From positions 1-64,000 of the forward strand of contig JAFVSL010000010.1 in assembly GCA_017503725.1 (NCBI GenBank): a stretch of DNA of 64,000 nucleotides, written 5' to 3'. A program made the translations under genes and the position numbers. Every line of letters begins with the position of its first letter. The first letter of the stretch is position 1. This stretch comes from Alphaproteobacteria bacterium (GTDB taxonomy: Bacteria; Pseudomonadota; Alphaproteobacteria; Rs-D84). The notes below the pieces were generated by a model, which was given only the letters and a program-made list of their open reading frames with translations, was not told the origin of the DNA and searched no databases. Below are positions 1-7,365 of the stretch, in pieces.

Positions 1-18
1 ATCCAGCTGCCCCAACCA
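1..18 (+). tRNA. 3' end of a tRNA cut by the window edge (probably tRNA-Gln)
   Basis: The first 18 bases match the 3' half of a T stem, a seven-base acceptor strand (TGCCCCA), discriminator A and CCA. An acceptor strand ending in A pairs with a 5' U, which is typical of bacterial tRNA-Gln. The body of the gene lies outside the window, so identity is inferred. The same 18 bases recur at 190-207. Confidence 0.55.
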
Positions 19-136
19 GGATTTTTACCGGAATTGAAATTTTTTTCATTTTTGGTGATTTTTTACATATTTTTTACATACGGTTTTTAGTCCGTTTGTC
101 TGAAATTAAAAAATCGCAGAAATCCGGTGCAAACAG

Positions 137-207
137 TGGGGCAGAAAAGTTCAGACCATTGTCCTCTGACTCCGTCAGTGTTGGTTCGAATCCAGCTGCC
201 CCAACCA
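137..207 (+). pseudogene. degenerate tRNA-like copy (tRNA-Gln-like)
   Basis: A 5' strand TGGGGCA (137-143) pairs with TGCCCCA (197-203). A good T arm (stem 180-184 with 192-196, loop TTCGAAT) and an encoded CCA follow. A CTG anticodon in a normal loop context can be placed at 166-168, but its stem does not pair, no D arm is visible, and the molecule is too short. It is probably a decayed partial duplication of the tRNA whose 3' end is at 1-18. A rho-independent terminator follows, so it may still act as the trailer of the upstream tRNA transcript. Confidence 0.45.
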
Positions 208-214
208 AAGATTC

Positions 215-242
215 AAACGCCCGAATGGGCGTTTTAATTTTT
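215..242 (+). terminator. rho-independent terminator after the tRNA-like sequence
   Basis: An ACGCCC/GGGCGT hairpin with a four-base loop is followed by a T-rich run. It ends rightward transcription from the tRNA region. Confidence 0.75.
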
Positions 243-280
243 GGTTATGGGGCACCCAGTTGCGACCGACCATAGTTTCT

Positions 281-310
281 AAACTTGCCCACCGCGGCAA
301 GTTTTTATTT
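281..310 (+). terminator. second rightward terminator, overlapping the end of the leftward methyltransferase gene
   Basis: AAACTTGCC pairs with GGCAAGTTT and is followed by a T run on the + strand. It lies at the stop codon of the convergent gene. Confidence 0.6.
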
Positions 311-901
311 GCTATGATTTGGAACAGCACAAAAACATCGTATATGTTCTGCGTATTTTACGTTGAAACCATTTTTTGTAAATGTATTTATCCACCAATT
401 TTGTGGTTTAATAAGACGTGTTTTATTACAAGTTGTTAATATATCACCGTTGGCGGCGGCGGCTGCAATATCTTCGGTAGTGTTATGTATTGCACAAATC
501 ATTTTGCTGTTGCGGAACTTAGCAAGCACATTTGGCAATTCTGTTTCAGAAAAATAAGTAAGTGTGCCATTACAAAAAACAATGTCTGCCACAATTGGCT
601 CACAATCCAGAATAGACTTGATTTGTATTTTTCCACTGGTGAACAATTCTTCTAAATTACTGGATTTATACGGGTAATTTTTTATATCTATGCCACGTGC
701 ATCCATACCTAACTTTTGGGCCATCATAACAATAACACCTATGGCCGCACCGCAATCAAAAAAAGTTTTGGGTTTTTGACCAAACTTATTTACAAATTCC
801 GTCACCAACATTTTAGGGGGTATTGAAAACATTGTCCAAGGCCCATCTGTATCACGATAGCTATAGTTCAAATACGGATATTTTTGATAATAATAATGCA
901 T
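305..901 (-). CDS. class I SAM-dependent methyltransferase-like protein
   Basis: This 198-aa protein has an N-terminal YYYQKYPYLNY segment. Around residues 47-75 it carries a recognisable SAM-binding motif I (FFDCGAAIGV) and an acidic strand-2 end (GIDI), as in Rossmann-fold methyltransferases. A later VFCNGTLTYF strand fits motif IV. The substrate cannot be read from sequence. The protein is shorter than most complete enzymes of this fold. The gene stands alone, converging on the tRNA terminators, and no strong Shine-Dalgarno (SD) sequence precedes its ATG. The fold assignment is fairly sure; the function is unknown. Confidence 0.6.
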   Translation of the reverse strand: MHYYYQKYPYLNYSYRDTDGPWTMFSIPPKMLVTEFVNKFGQKPKTFFDCGAAIGVIVMMAQKLGMDARGIDIKNYPYKSSNLEELFTSGKIQIKSILDCEPIVADIVFCNGTLTYFSETELPNVLAKFRNSKMICAIHNTTEDIAAAAANGDILTTCNKTRLIKPQNWWINTFTKNGFNVKYAEHIRCFCAVPNHSK

Positions 902-1013
902 TGTTTTGTTCGTTTTTATTCAGTTATGTGATGAGATAGTATATACAATGTTGTTGTTTGTCAATGTCTTTGTGTAAGTTTATTTTTTTGTTATAAATTT
1001 AAAGGAATTTTTT

Positions 1014-1043
1014 ATGTTGAATATTCAGAATAATTTGCTATGA
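1014..1043 (+). CDS. possible nine-codon leader ORF upstream of the autotransporter
   Basis: An AAAGGA SD sequence at 1001-1006 sits eight bases before an ATG that opens a nine-residue ORF (MLNIQNNLL) ending 40 bases before the autotransporter start. A TTATAAAT box lies just upstream. It could be a regulatory leader peptide or chance. Confidence 0.2.
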   Translation: MLNIQNNLL

Positions 1044-1082
1044 ATATATCCATACAGATTAAATAAGAGAAGGAGACCCCAT

Positions 1083-4000
1083 ATGTCCAATACTAAATAT
1101 TTCGCAGACCTGGTTAAAGTCTGCAGTGTTTTGCCAGTTTTTGCCGTTATGCCCGCAATGGCAGATGCCGCAGAGCGTCAGACTTTTACATCTGGTGAAA
1201 CGTTTGTAATTACTAATCAGTCTGTATCTGGACATAATGAAACAGCAGAATGGGCCGGTGGACTTTATTTGGTTTCTAAGCAGAGTGAATTAACTATCCG
1301 TGGGGGACGTTATACCAACAATGCGAATAATGCAATTATTCTGAATAAAGATGGATCCGTGTATGCACGTGGTGCCGGTGGTGTTGTTGGGCAAGGAACG
1401 GGATTGTTGAAGGTCCAAGATTATGACGGACAGCGTGCATCGTTTGTTGGTAACAGTGCGATTGCAGCCGGTGGGGCATTGTGGCTGGGCGATAGGGCAG
1501 AGATTACAAATTCTGATTTCATAGGAAATAAAGTTGTCGGCGTAGAAGATACTGCTGGGGTGTCAATTGACGGTGGTGGTGCGTTGTTCTTGGGGGCAAC
1601 TTCGAAAACTGTATTGAATGATGTTTTGTTTAATGGGAATTCTTCTGCGGTTGAAGGTGGGGCGATTTCTATGCGTTCTGCAACCCAGGGGAATAACAGT
1701 CAAGCAAAGTTAGATATATTTGATTCAGATTTCATTGGCAATACAGCTGTGACGAATGGCGGTGCGATTTATTCAACATTCTATGACAGTAAAACAGTCA
1801 AAGATTCTGTCTATATTAACGATACGGATTTTACATCTAATTCTGCCAAAAACGGTGGCGCCATTTATGTCGAAGGATTGATGGATTTGGGTGGTGGTAA
1901 AGCCAGTATGAAAGTCGTTGATGCTGATTTTGAACGTAATACAGCAACGGAAATGGGTGGTGCAGTTTATAATGCAAGTAATTTGACACTGACTGATGCT
2001 GATTTTGCAAGTAACACAGCTGGTGATGGCGGGGCTATTTTTAACAAAGGGCTGTTGACGGTTGATGCTGATTCTGAATTCATTAGAAATACTGCAGCAC
2101 TTGGGGGGGGCGCGATTTATAATGGTTTGAATGCCAAGATTGACGATTTATTGGCGGATTTTAAATATAATTCTGTTGAACGTAGTAATAGTGGCAATGC
2201 ATCAGGTGGTGCGATTTTTAATGGTGGAACAATCGGTTCTATTGTTGGTGTGTTTAATGATAATGTCGCAATTGCGTCTGATAAAAGTTTGACGGCCAAA
2301 GGTGGGGCGATTTATTCATGGGCAGATAAGTCGGCACACGCAACAATTGATTCTGTTGTGGCCGATTTTAATGGAAACCAAGTTAAAAGTGTTGGTGAAG
2401 CAATTGGTGGTGCGATTGTTAATGATGGTAAAATCGGCACCTTGTATCAAGCAGGCCAGGGATTTGTCGGTAATAAAGCAGATGCAGAAGGTAATGCGTG
2501 GGCAGGTGCCTTCTATAACAGTGAATATGCAGAAATTAAAGAATTGATTGCCAACTTTGATGATAATTCGGCAAATGGTGTCACTTGGGGCGCAGGTGGT
2601 GCCGTGGTTAATCGTGGCAATATTGATAAGTTGCAGGGGAACTTTACCAATAACTCTGTAGTTGCAACAACAGAATCTGACAGTTATGGTGCAAATGGTG
2701 GGGCCTTGTTTAATGATGGGGTAATTGGTGCACTGACGGGTGATTTTATAAATAATTCTGCTTTTGCGACAATGGAAGAATACGCAAGTGGTGGTGCAAT
2801 TGAAAATATGGGAACACTGGCCCTTGTTGGTAATAATTTATTCCGTAATAATGTGGCCGATTATGGTGGGGCCATTGATAACTATGGTGCGCTGAATATT
2901 GGTGGTACCAATGTGTTCAGTAATAATATCGCCAGATTTGGTGGTGGTGCCATTAGTAACTGGGAAACCGAAATCGTATTATCTGGTACAAATACGTTCA
3001 GTGGCAATACCGCAAATGGTGTGGCGAATGATATCTATAACGATGGTACGCTGACCATTGCGTCGGGTATGACATCAATCGATGGCGGTATCAATGGGGC
3101 AGGTGCGCTGGATATTCAATCGGATGCGACACTGAATATGAACTATGCATCAATTGAACAAGGTACAATCAATATCGATGGTACATTGATGGCGTCGTTG
3201 CGTGATACAAATGATAAGGTTGATATTGCGGGTACTTTGTCGGGAACGGGTAATGTTCTGTTAAGTGCGGGTGCAATTGGTACGTATGATATTTCTGCGT
3301 TCAAGGATTTCGCAACAGAAGAAAATATTGATTTCGGAAAAACGTACGATATCAAATTTAGCGAAGATATGCTGACGGCGACGTTGTCGTCACGTGATGC
3401 GCAATCAATCGCTGCGGATACCGGTGCATCGGTTGCGGCGGCGGGGGCTGTGTCGGGACTGGCGAATGTGACGGATGCAAAATTGCAACAGGTTTCCTTG
3501 ATGATGCAAGAAGCCCTGAACAGTGGTGATATTGAGACCGTTGAACAAGAAGTGGCCAAGGTTAATCCAAATAAAAAACCGGTTGGACAATCTGTTTCAT
3601 CGTCCGTTCAGAATCAGGTTTTGACGGTTGCCGCGGGACGTATGTCCAGTGTTGGTGGAACAACGGGGCGCGCCGGTGGTGATGTGACGGGTGCCGGGGT
3701 CTGGGCCCAGGGTATGTTTAACAAAACCAAAATGGGGTCCGCATTCGAGGGGAATTCCCGTGGCTTTGCAATGGGTGGCGATACCTTGATTAACAACGTA
3801 TTCACATTGGGTGGTGGTTACGCATACAGTAGTACAAATGTTCTGGGCGGTGGCCGTGACATAGATGTGGAAAGTAATTCTATCTTTGTTTATGGGCAAT
3901 ACAAGCCGGCCGCGTGGTATGTAAATTCAACGTTGACATATACAGAATCTGAATATTCAGATGCGGCGAATATGGCGGCGGGATTTGCATTGGGGTCTGA

Positions 4001-4463
4001 TTATGACATCAAGGCATATGGTGCCCAGGTTATGACGGGATATGATTTCGCAAGTGGTGTAACGCCAGAGGTTGGTTTGCGCTATCTGCATACCAATCAG
4101 GGCGAACACGAAAACGCATTTGGCGCAACGGTTCGGGAAATGGATATGGATTTCTTGTCTGGGGTTGCGGGCTTGAAATACGCGTTTGAAATCGAATCAG
4201 ATACCGCGGTTAAGTTCAGCCCAGAAATGCGTGCGGCAATGACGTATGATTTTATATCTGATGATGCAACGGCAACGGTTGTATTCCCGGGTGCGGCGGC
4301 ATACTATGTCGATGTTGATCGTCTGAGCCGTATGGGTGGTGAATTTGGTATCGGATTGACCGCGGAATATCGTGGGTTGGAATTATCACTGAATTACGAA
4401 CTGGATTTGCACAAAGACTATACGTCGCAAACAGGTTTGTTTAAGTTCAGATATAACTTTTAA
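1083..4463 (+). CDS. Pmp-like autotransporter (type Va) outer-membrane protein
   Basis: This 1126-aa protein starts with a signal peptide (cleavage near AMADA, about residue 29). The passenger, to about residue 700, contains some 17 repeats of a GGA[IVLF] plus FxxN pattern, the hallmark of polymorphic outer-membrane protein passengers that fold as a right-handed beta helix. A short linker follows. The last 270 or so residues look like an autotransporter beta-barrel (GVWAQGMFNK start, alternating aromatic strands, C-terminal RYNF ending in Phe). The start is supported by GAAGGAGA eight bases upstream. It should place a large adhesin-like passenger on the cell surface. The gene is monocistronic, closed by a strong terminator. 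Confidence 0.9.
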   Translation: MSNTKYFADLVKVCSVLPVFAVMPAMADAAERQTFTSGETFVITNQSVSGHNETAEWAGGLYLVSKQSELTIRGGRYTNNANNAIILNKDGSVYARGAGGVVGQGTGLLKVQDYDGQRASFVGNSAIAAGGALWLGDRAEITNSDFIGNKVVGVEDTAGVSIDGGGALFLGATSKTVLNDVLFNGNSSAVEGGAISMRSATQGNNSQAKLDIFDSDFIGNTAVTNGGAIYSTFYDSKTVKDSVYINDTDFTSNSAKNGGAIYVEGLMDLGGGKASMKVVDADFERNTATEMGGAVYNASNLTLTDADFASNTAGDGGAIFNKGLLTVDADSEFIRNTAALGGGAIYNGLNAKIDDLLADFKYNSVERSNSGNASGGAIFNGGTIGSIVGVFNDNVAIASDKSLTAKGGAIYSWADKSAHATIDSVVADFNGNQVKSVGEAIGGAIVNDGKIGTLYQAGQGFVGNKADAEGNAWAGAFYNSEYAEIKELIANFDDNSANGVTWGAGGAVVNRGNIDKLQGNFTNNSVVATTESDSYGANGGALFNDGVIGALTGDFINNSAFATMEEYASGGAIENMGTLALVGNNLFRNNVADYGGAIDNYGALNIGGTNVFSNNIARFGGGAISNWETEIVLSGTNTFSGNTANGVANDIYNDGTLTIASGMTSIDGGINGAGALDIQSDATLNMNYASIEQGTINIDGTLMASLRDTNDKVDIAGTLSGTGNVLLSAGAIGTYDISAFKDFATEENIDFGKTYDIKFSEDMLTATLSSRDAQSIAADTGASVAAAGAVSGLANVTDAKLQQVSLMMQEALNSGDIETVEQEVAKVNPNKKPVGQSVSSSVQNQVLTVAAGRMSSVGGTTGRAGGDVTGAGVWAQGMFNKTKMGSAFEGNSRGFAMGGDTLINNVFTLGGGYAYSSTNVLGGGRDIDVESNSIFVYGQYKPAAWYVNSTLTYTESEYSDAANMAAGFALGSDYDIKAYGAQVMTGYDFASGVTPEVGLRYLHTNQGEHENAFGATVREMDMDFLSGVAGLKYAFEIESDTAVKFSPEMRAAMTYDFISDDATATVVFPGAAAYYVDVDRLSRMGGEFGIGLTAEYRGLELSLNYELDLHKDYTSQTGLFKFRYNF

Positions 4464-4464
4464 A

Positions 4465-4491
4465 AAAATCCCCCGTTTGGGGGATTTTTTA
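4465..4491 (+). terminator. rho-independent terminator of the autotransporter gene
   Basis: AATCCCCC/GGGGGATT hairpin with a TTTTTT tail directly after the stop codon. Almost the same sequence ends several other genes in the window. Confidence 0.9.
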
Positions 4492-4534
4492 TGAGATATG
4501 AGACAAGAGATATGTGACAAGATTGTGCAAAAAT

Positions 4535-4562
4535 CTTGAAAAAACGCAAAAACGCTTTATAT
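4535..4562 (+). promoter_or_regulatory. sigma-32-like heat-shock promoter of clpPX
   Basis: CTTGAAA at 4535-4541 is followed after 13 bases by CTTTATAT. This resembles the RpoH consensus CTTGAAA-N13/14-CCCCATNT. The same geometry occurs before clpB at 44138. It fits the known heat regulation of clpPX, but the -10 element is a partial match. Confidence 0.5.
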
Positions 4563-4631
4563 ATATTGTAAAATTCGCGAATCGGGTTTTTCTGTGATAT
4601 ACTTTAACTTGTGAACAAAAGGAAATTGGTT

Positions 4632-5213
4632 ATGGCATTGATACCAATGGTTATCGAAGAGTCACCACGTGGTGAACGTTCGTTTGATATTTATTCACGC
4701 CTGTTGCGTGATCGTATTATTGTGGTGGGCGGAGAGATTGAGCCCACAATGGCAAACAGCATTGTGGCACAGTTGCTGTTCTTGGAATCTGAAAATCCAA
4801 ATGCGGAAATTTCAATGTATATTAATTCGCCGGGTGGCGATGTTTCCGCCGGTTGGGCAATTATGGACACCATGCAATATATCAAGGCACCCGTTTCAAC
4901 AATTGGTATGGGATTGGTTGCGTCTATGGGATCTGTCCTGTTGGCGGCGGGCGAAAAGGGTAAACGTTTTGCGTTGCCTAATACAAGTATTATGATTCAC
5001 CAGCCATTGGGGGGCTTCCAGGGGCAGGTGACCGACGTTGAAATTCGCGTTAAAAAAATGCAACGGACAAAACAGACTTTAATCAAGCAAATGTCTGAGT
5101 TTACGGGTAAGAAAGAAAAAGAATTGTTCGATGCGATGGAACGTGATAACTGGATGTGCCCGAGTGAGGCCAAAGATTTCGGTTTAATCGACGGTGTCTT
5201 GGAACGCAAATAA
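4632..5213 (+). CDS. clpP: ATP-dependent Clp protease proteolytic subunit ClpP
   Basis: This 193-aa serine peptidase subunit forms the tetradecameric chamber that degrades substrates unfolded by ClpX. From the ATG at 4632 the N-terminus [10 protein letters not shown] matches the family. The catalytic triad is visible as Ser98 (ASMGS), His123 (MIHQPLGG) and Asp172 (ERDNW). A GTG at 4611 would extend the ORF by seven residues, but it overlaps the AAAGGA SD sequence for the ATG, so 4632 is preferred. clpX follows after 14 bases, giving a clpP-clpX operon behind the heat-shock-like promoter. Confidence 0.97.
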   Translation: MALIPMVIEESPRGERSFDIYSRLLRDRIIVVGGEIEPTMANSIVAQLLFLESENPNAEISMYINSPGGDVSAGWAIMDTMQYIKAPVSTIGMGLVASMGSVLLAAGEKGKRFALPNTSIMIHQPLGGFQGQVTDVEIRVKKMQRTKQTLIKQMSEFTGKKEKELFDAMERDNWMCPSEAKDFGLIDGVLERK

Positions 5214-5227
5214 TTGGATTTAGTACG

Positions 5228-6499
5228 ATGAGTGACGAAAAAACAACATCTTCGCCGGTACAGGCAGAAAATAATAATCAGTTCTGCAGTTTCTGTGGCA
5301 AGGCCGTGTATGAGGTTAAAAAACTGGTCAGTGGACGCAATGTATGCATCTGTGACGAGTGTATAAATCTATGCAATGATATTATGGCCGATGATGTGAA
5401 AAATGAAATTGGTCGTGACGTTGCCAAGTTGCCAACACCGCGCCAGATTTATAATTTCCTGAACGATTATATCATTGGCCAGGACGAGGCCAAGCGCACC
5501 CTGTCGGTGGCGGTGTATAATCACTATAAACGTCACAGTGCGGCAACCACATCAAATGTTGAAATTCAAAAATCAAATGTCTTGTTGGTTGGTTCAACGG
5601 GTACCGGTAAAACTTTATTTGCCCAGACTTTGGCGCGTATTTTGGATGTGCCATTTGCAATCGCAGACGCAACCACATTGACCGAGGCCGGATATGTCGG
5701 CGACGACGTGGAAAGTGTTTTGACACGTTTGCTGCAAAATGCGAATTTTGACGTAGAACGTGCGTCGCGTGGTATTATCTATATCGACGAAATTGATAAA
5801 ATTTCACGTAAATCTGAAAATCCGTCCCTGACACGCGATGTTTCGGGCGAGGGTGTACAACAGGCCTTGTTAAAGTTAATCGAAGGGACCGTTGCAAATG
5901 TTCCCGCCGGTGGCGCAGGACGAAAACACCCGGGCGAGGCAACCGTGCAATTAGACACCAGCAAGATTTTATTCATCTGTGGTGGTGCGTTTGATGGCCT
6001 GAACAAGATTATTGCAAATCGTTCGGCGGCGCGTCGCGGTATCGGATTTGGCGCAAACATAGAATCCAAAGAGGAACGTGAATCAAAAAGTTATATCGCG
6101 GATGTTCAACCCGAAGATTTGGTGAAGTTCGGTATTATCCCAGAATTGGTTGGACGTTTGCCGGTAATTACAACATTGCGTGAACTGGATGAAGATGCAT
6201 TGGTTAAAATCTTAACAGAACCAAAGAATGCGGTTGTAAAGCAGTTCGCAGCAATGCTGGAAATGGACGATGTTAAATTAACAATAACAGATGATGGTTT
6301 GCGCGAAATTGCAAAAATGGCGGTTGCGCGCAAGACGGGCGCACGTGGTTTGCGTGGAATATTGGAACGGGTCTTGATGCAGCCGATGTTTGATGCGCCG
6401 GATAAAGAAGACCTGGTTGAGATTGTGATTGACGCAGATGTTGTGAATGGTAAAAAGACACCTGTGGAAATCCTGGCAGATGCCAAAAAGGCGGCATAA
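5228..6499 (+). CDS. clpX: ATP-dependent Clp protease ATPase subunit ClpX
   Basis: This 423-aa AAA+ unfoldase recognises degrons and threads proteins into ClpP. The N-terminal zinc-binding domain is seen at Cys20/Cys23 and Cys42/Cys45 (CSFC, CDEC). Walker A is GSTGTGKT (122-129) and Walker B IIYIDEID. The pore loop GYVGDD, the RKHPG loop and the sensor region GARGLRG are all present. Length is normal for the family. It is cotranscribed with clpP, and two terminator hairpins follow before the convergent gene. Confidence 0.97.
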   Translation: MSDEKTTSSPVQAENNNQFCSFCGKAVYEVKKLVSGRNVCICDECINLCNDIMADDVKNEIGRDVAKLPTPRQIYNFLNDYIIGQDEAKRTLSVAVYNHYKRHSAATTSNVEIQKSNVLLVGSTGTGKTLFAQTLARILDVPFAIADATTLTEAGYVGDDVESVLTRLLQNANFDVERASRGIIYIDEIDKISRKSENPSLTRDVSGEGVQQALLKLIEGTVANVPAGGAGRKHPGEATVQLDTSKILFICGGAFDGLNKIIANRSAARRGIGFGANIESKEERESKSYIADVQPEDLVKFGIIPELVGRLPVITTLRELDEDALVKILTEPKNAVVKQFAAMLEMDDVKLTITDDGLREIAKMAVARKTGARGLRGILERVLMQPMFDAPDKEDLVEIVIDADVVNGKKTPVEILADAKKAA

Positions 6500-6522
6500 A
6501 GCCGATATGTCGCGTTGGCTGT

Positions 6523-6558
6523 AAAAATCCCCCCCATTCCTTCCTGGGGGGATTTTTG
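6523..6558 (+). terminator. terminator of clpPX
   Basis: A run of C pairs with a run of G (AATCCCCCC/GGGGGGATT) followed by TTTTG. Confidence 0.85.
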
Positions 6559-6575
6559 TATATGGAATATATTTA

Positions 6576-6607
6576 TAAAAAATCCCGCCAAATGGCGGGG
6601 GTTTTTA
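6576..6607. terminator. bidirectional terminator between clpX and the leftward Cys-rich gene
   Basis: CCCGCC/GGCGGG stem flanked by A-rich and T-rich tracts, so it can work in both directions. It overlaps the stop codon of the leftward gene. Confidence 0.75.
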
Positions 6608-7309
6608 TCCACGTAATTTTTTAGCAAGTTCTATCATTTCTTGGAATTTTTCTTCGGCCGCGTCGGGTGTGTGGGGATTGTTGCCCATTGGTTCCCCGTA
6701 ATCGGCACCGTTTAATATAATCAGGCGGGCATCGTTGTCGTCGCCACGCGAACAATCAATGTAATATTCGGATTCAGAATAACGCTTGCCATAGCAACGT
6801 CCGTTCTTTACACGTGCGTACCCATATTCCGCCAGGTCGTCGCACTTTGGTTGGGTCGCGCGTGCCAGAATTGAACCCGTTTCAACATTTTCAATGTAAT
6901 CATAATCATAAATATTTTCTAATATGCCAGGACAGTATACGTCAACCGGTTTGTTGTTATAGATTGCTTGTAAGCCGTTTGATATTGTTTGGCGTACCCC
7001 AAAGCAATCACCATTTAAAATATCGATGTTAAAATCGGGATTTATGCCATTCATATTTCGTACGTCTAATTTAGATAAAGCCCAGTTTTCATCAGATGTG
7101 GGTTTTAATGCCGTGCCACAAATAATCTTTTTCCCGCGACATTCGGAATCGCTGTCCCAGGCCTCAATATCAAATCCGGCACCCATTGTGTTATAGCACT
7201 TAGATGGATTGATGCGACATACTGTTTCACGTCCCCACCAATCGATGGCCGCGTTTGATTCCATCGCAAGGGGCATAATCAGTAATGATAATAAAAATGT
7301 TTTTTTCAT
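6605..7309 (-). CDS. exported Cys-containing protein of unknown function
   Basis: This 234-aa protein starts with MKKTFLLSLLIMPLAMESNA, a clear signal peptide cleaved before AIDWW. An AAAGGA SD sequence just upstream decides this start over a longer reading frame. The mature part has about ten cysteines spread in pairs (for example CRINPSKC, CRGKKIIC) and a hydrophilic helical C-terminus (EEKFQEMIELAKKLRG). I recognise no family. The start lies 56 bases after the stop of the 903-aa Cys-rich protein on the same strand, so they are probably one operon and may act together in the periplasm or at the surface. Confidence 0.7.
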   Translation of the reverse strand: MKKTFLLSLLIMPLAMESNAAIDWWGRETVCRINPSKCYNTMGAGFDIEAWDSDSECRGKKIICGTALKPTSDENWALSKLDVRNMNGINPDFNIDILNGDCFGVRQTISNGLQAIYNNKPVDVYCPGILENIYDYDYIENVETGSILARATQPKCDDLAEYGYARVKNGRCYGKRYSESEYYIDCSRGDDNDARLIILNGADYGEPMGNNPHTPDAAEEKFQEMIELAKKLRG

Positions 7310-7365
7310 ATTCCTTTCCCGGTACGTTTTAATTTTATCACGTTTTGTTGTTTCGTGCAATTGGG

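Noticed and set aside
3143-3899. Long open frames antisense to the autotransporter and in many other core genes
   Set aside because: They have no SD sequence or coding pattern and lie inside well-supported genes on the other strand; they arise from codon bias.
4611-4631. GTG as an upstream start for clpP
   Set aside because: It overlaps the SD sequence of the ATG at 4632, and the family N-terminus fits the ATG.
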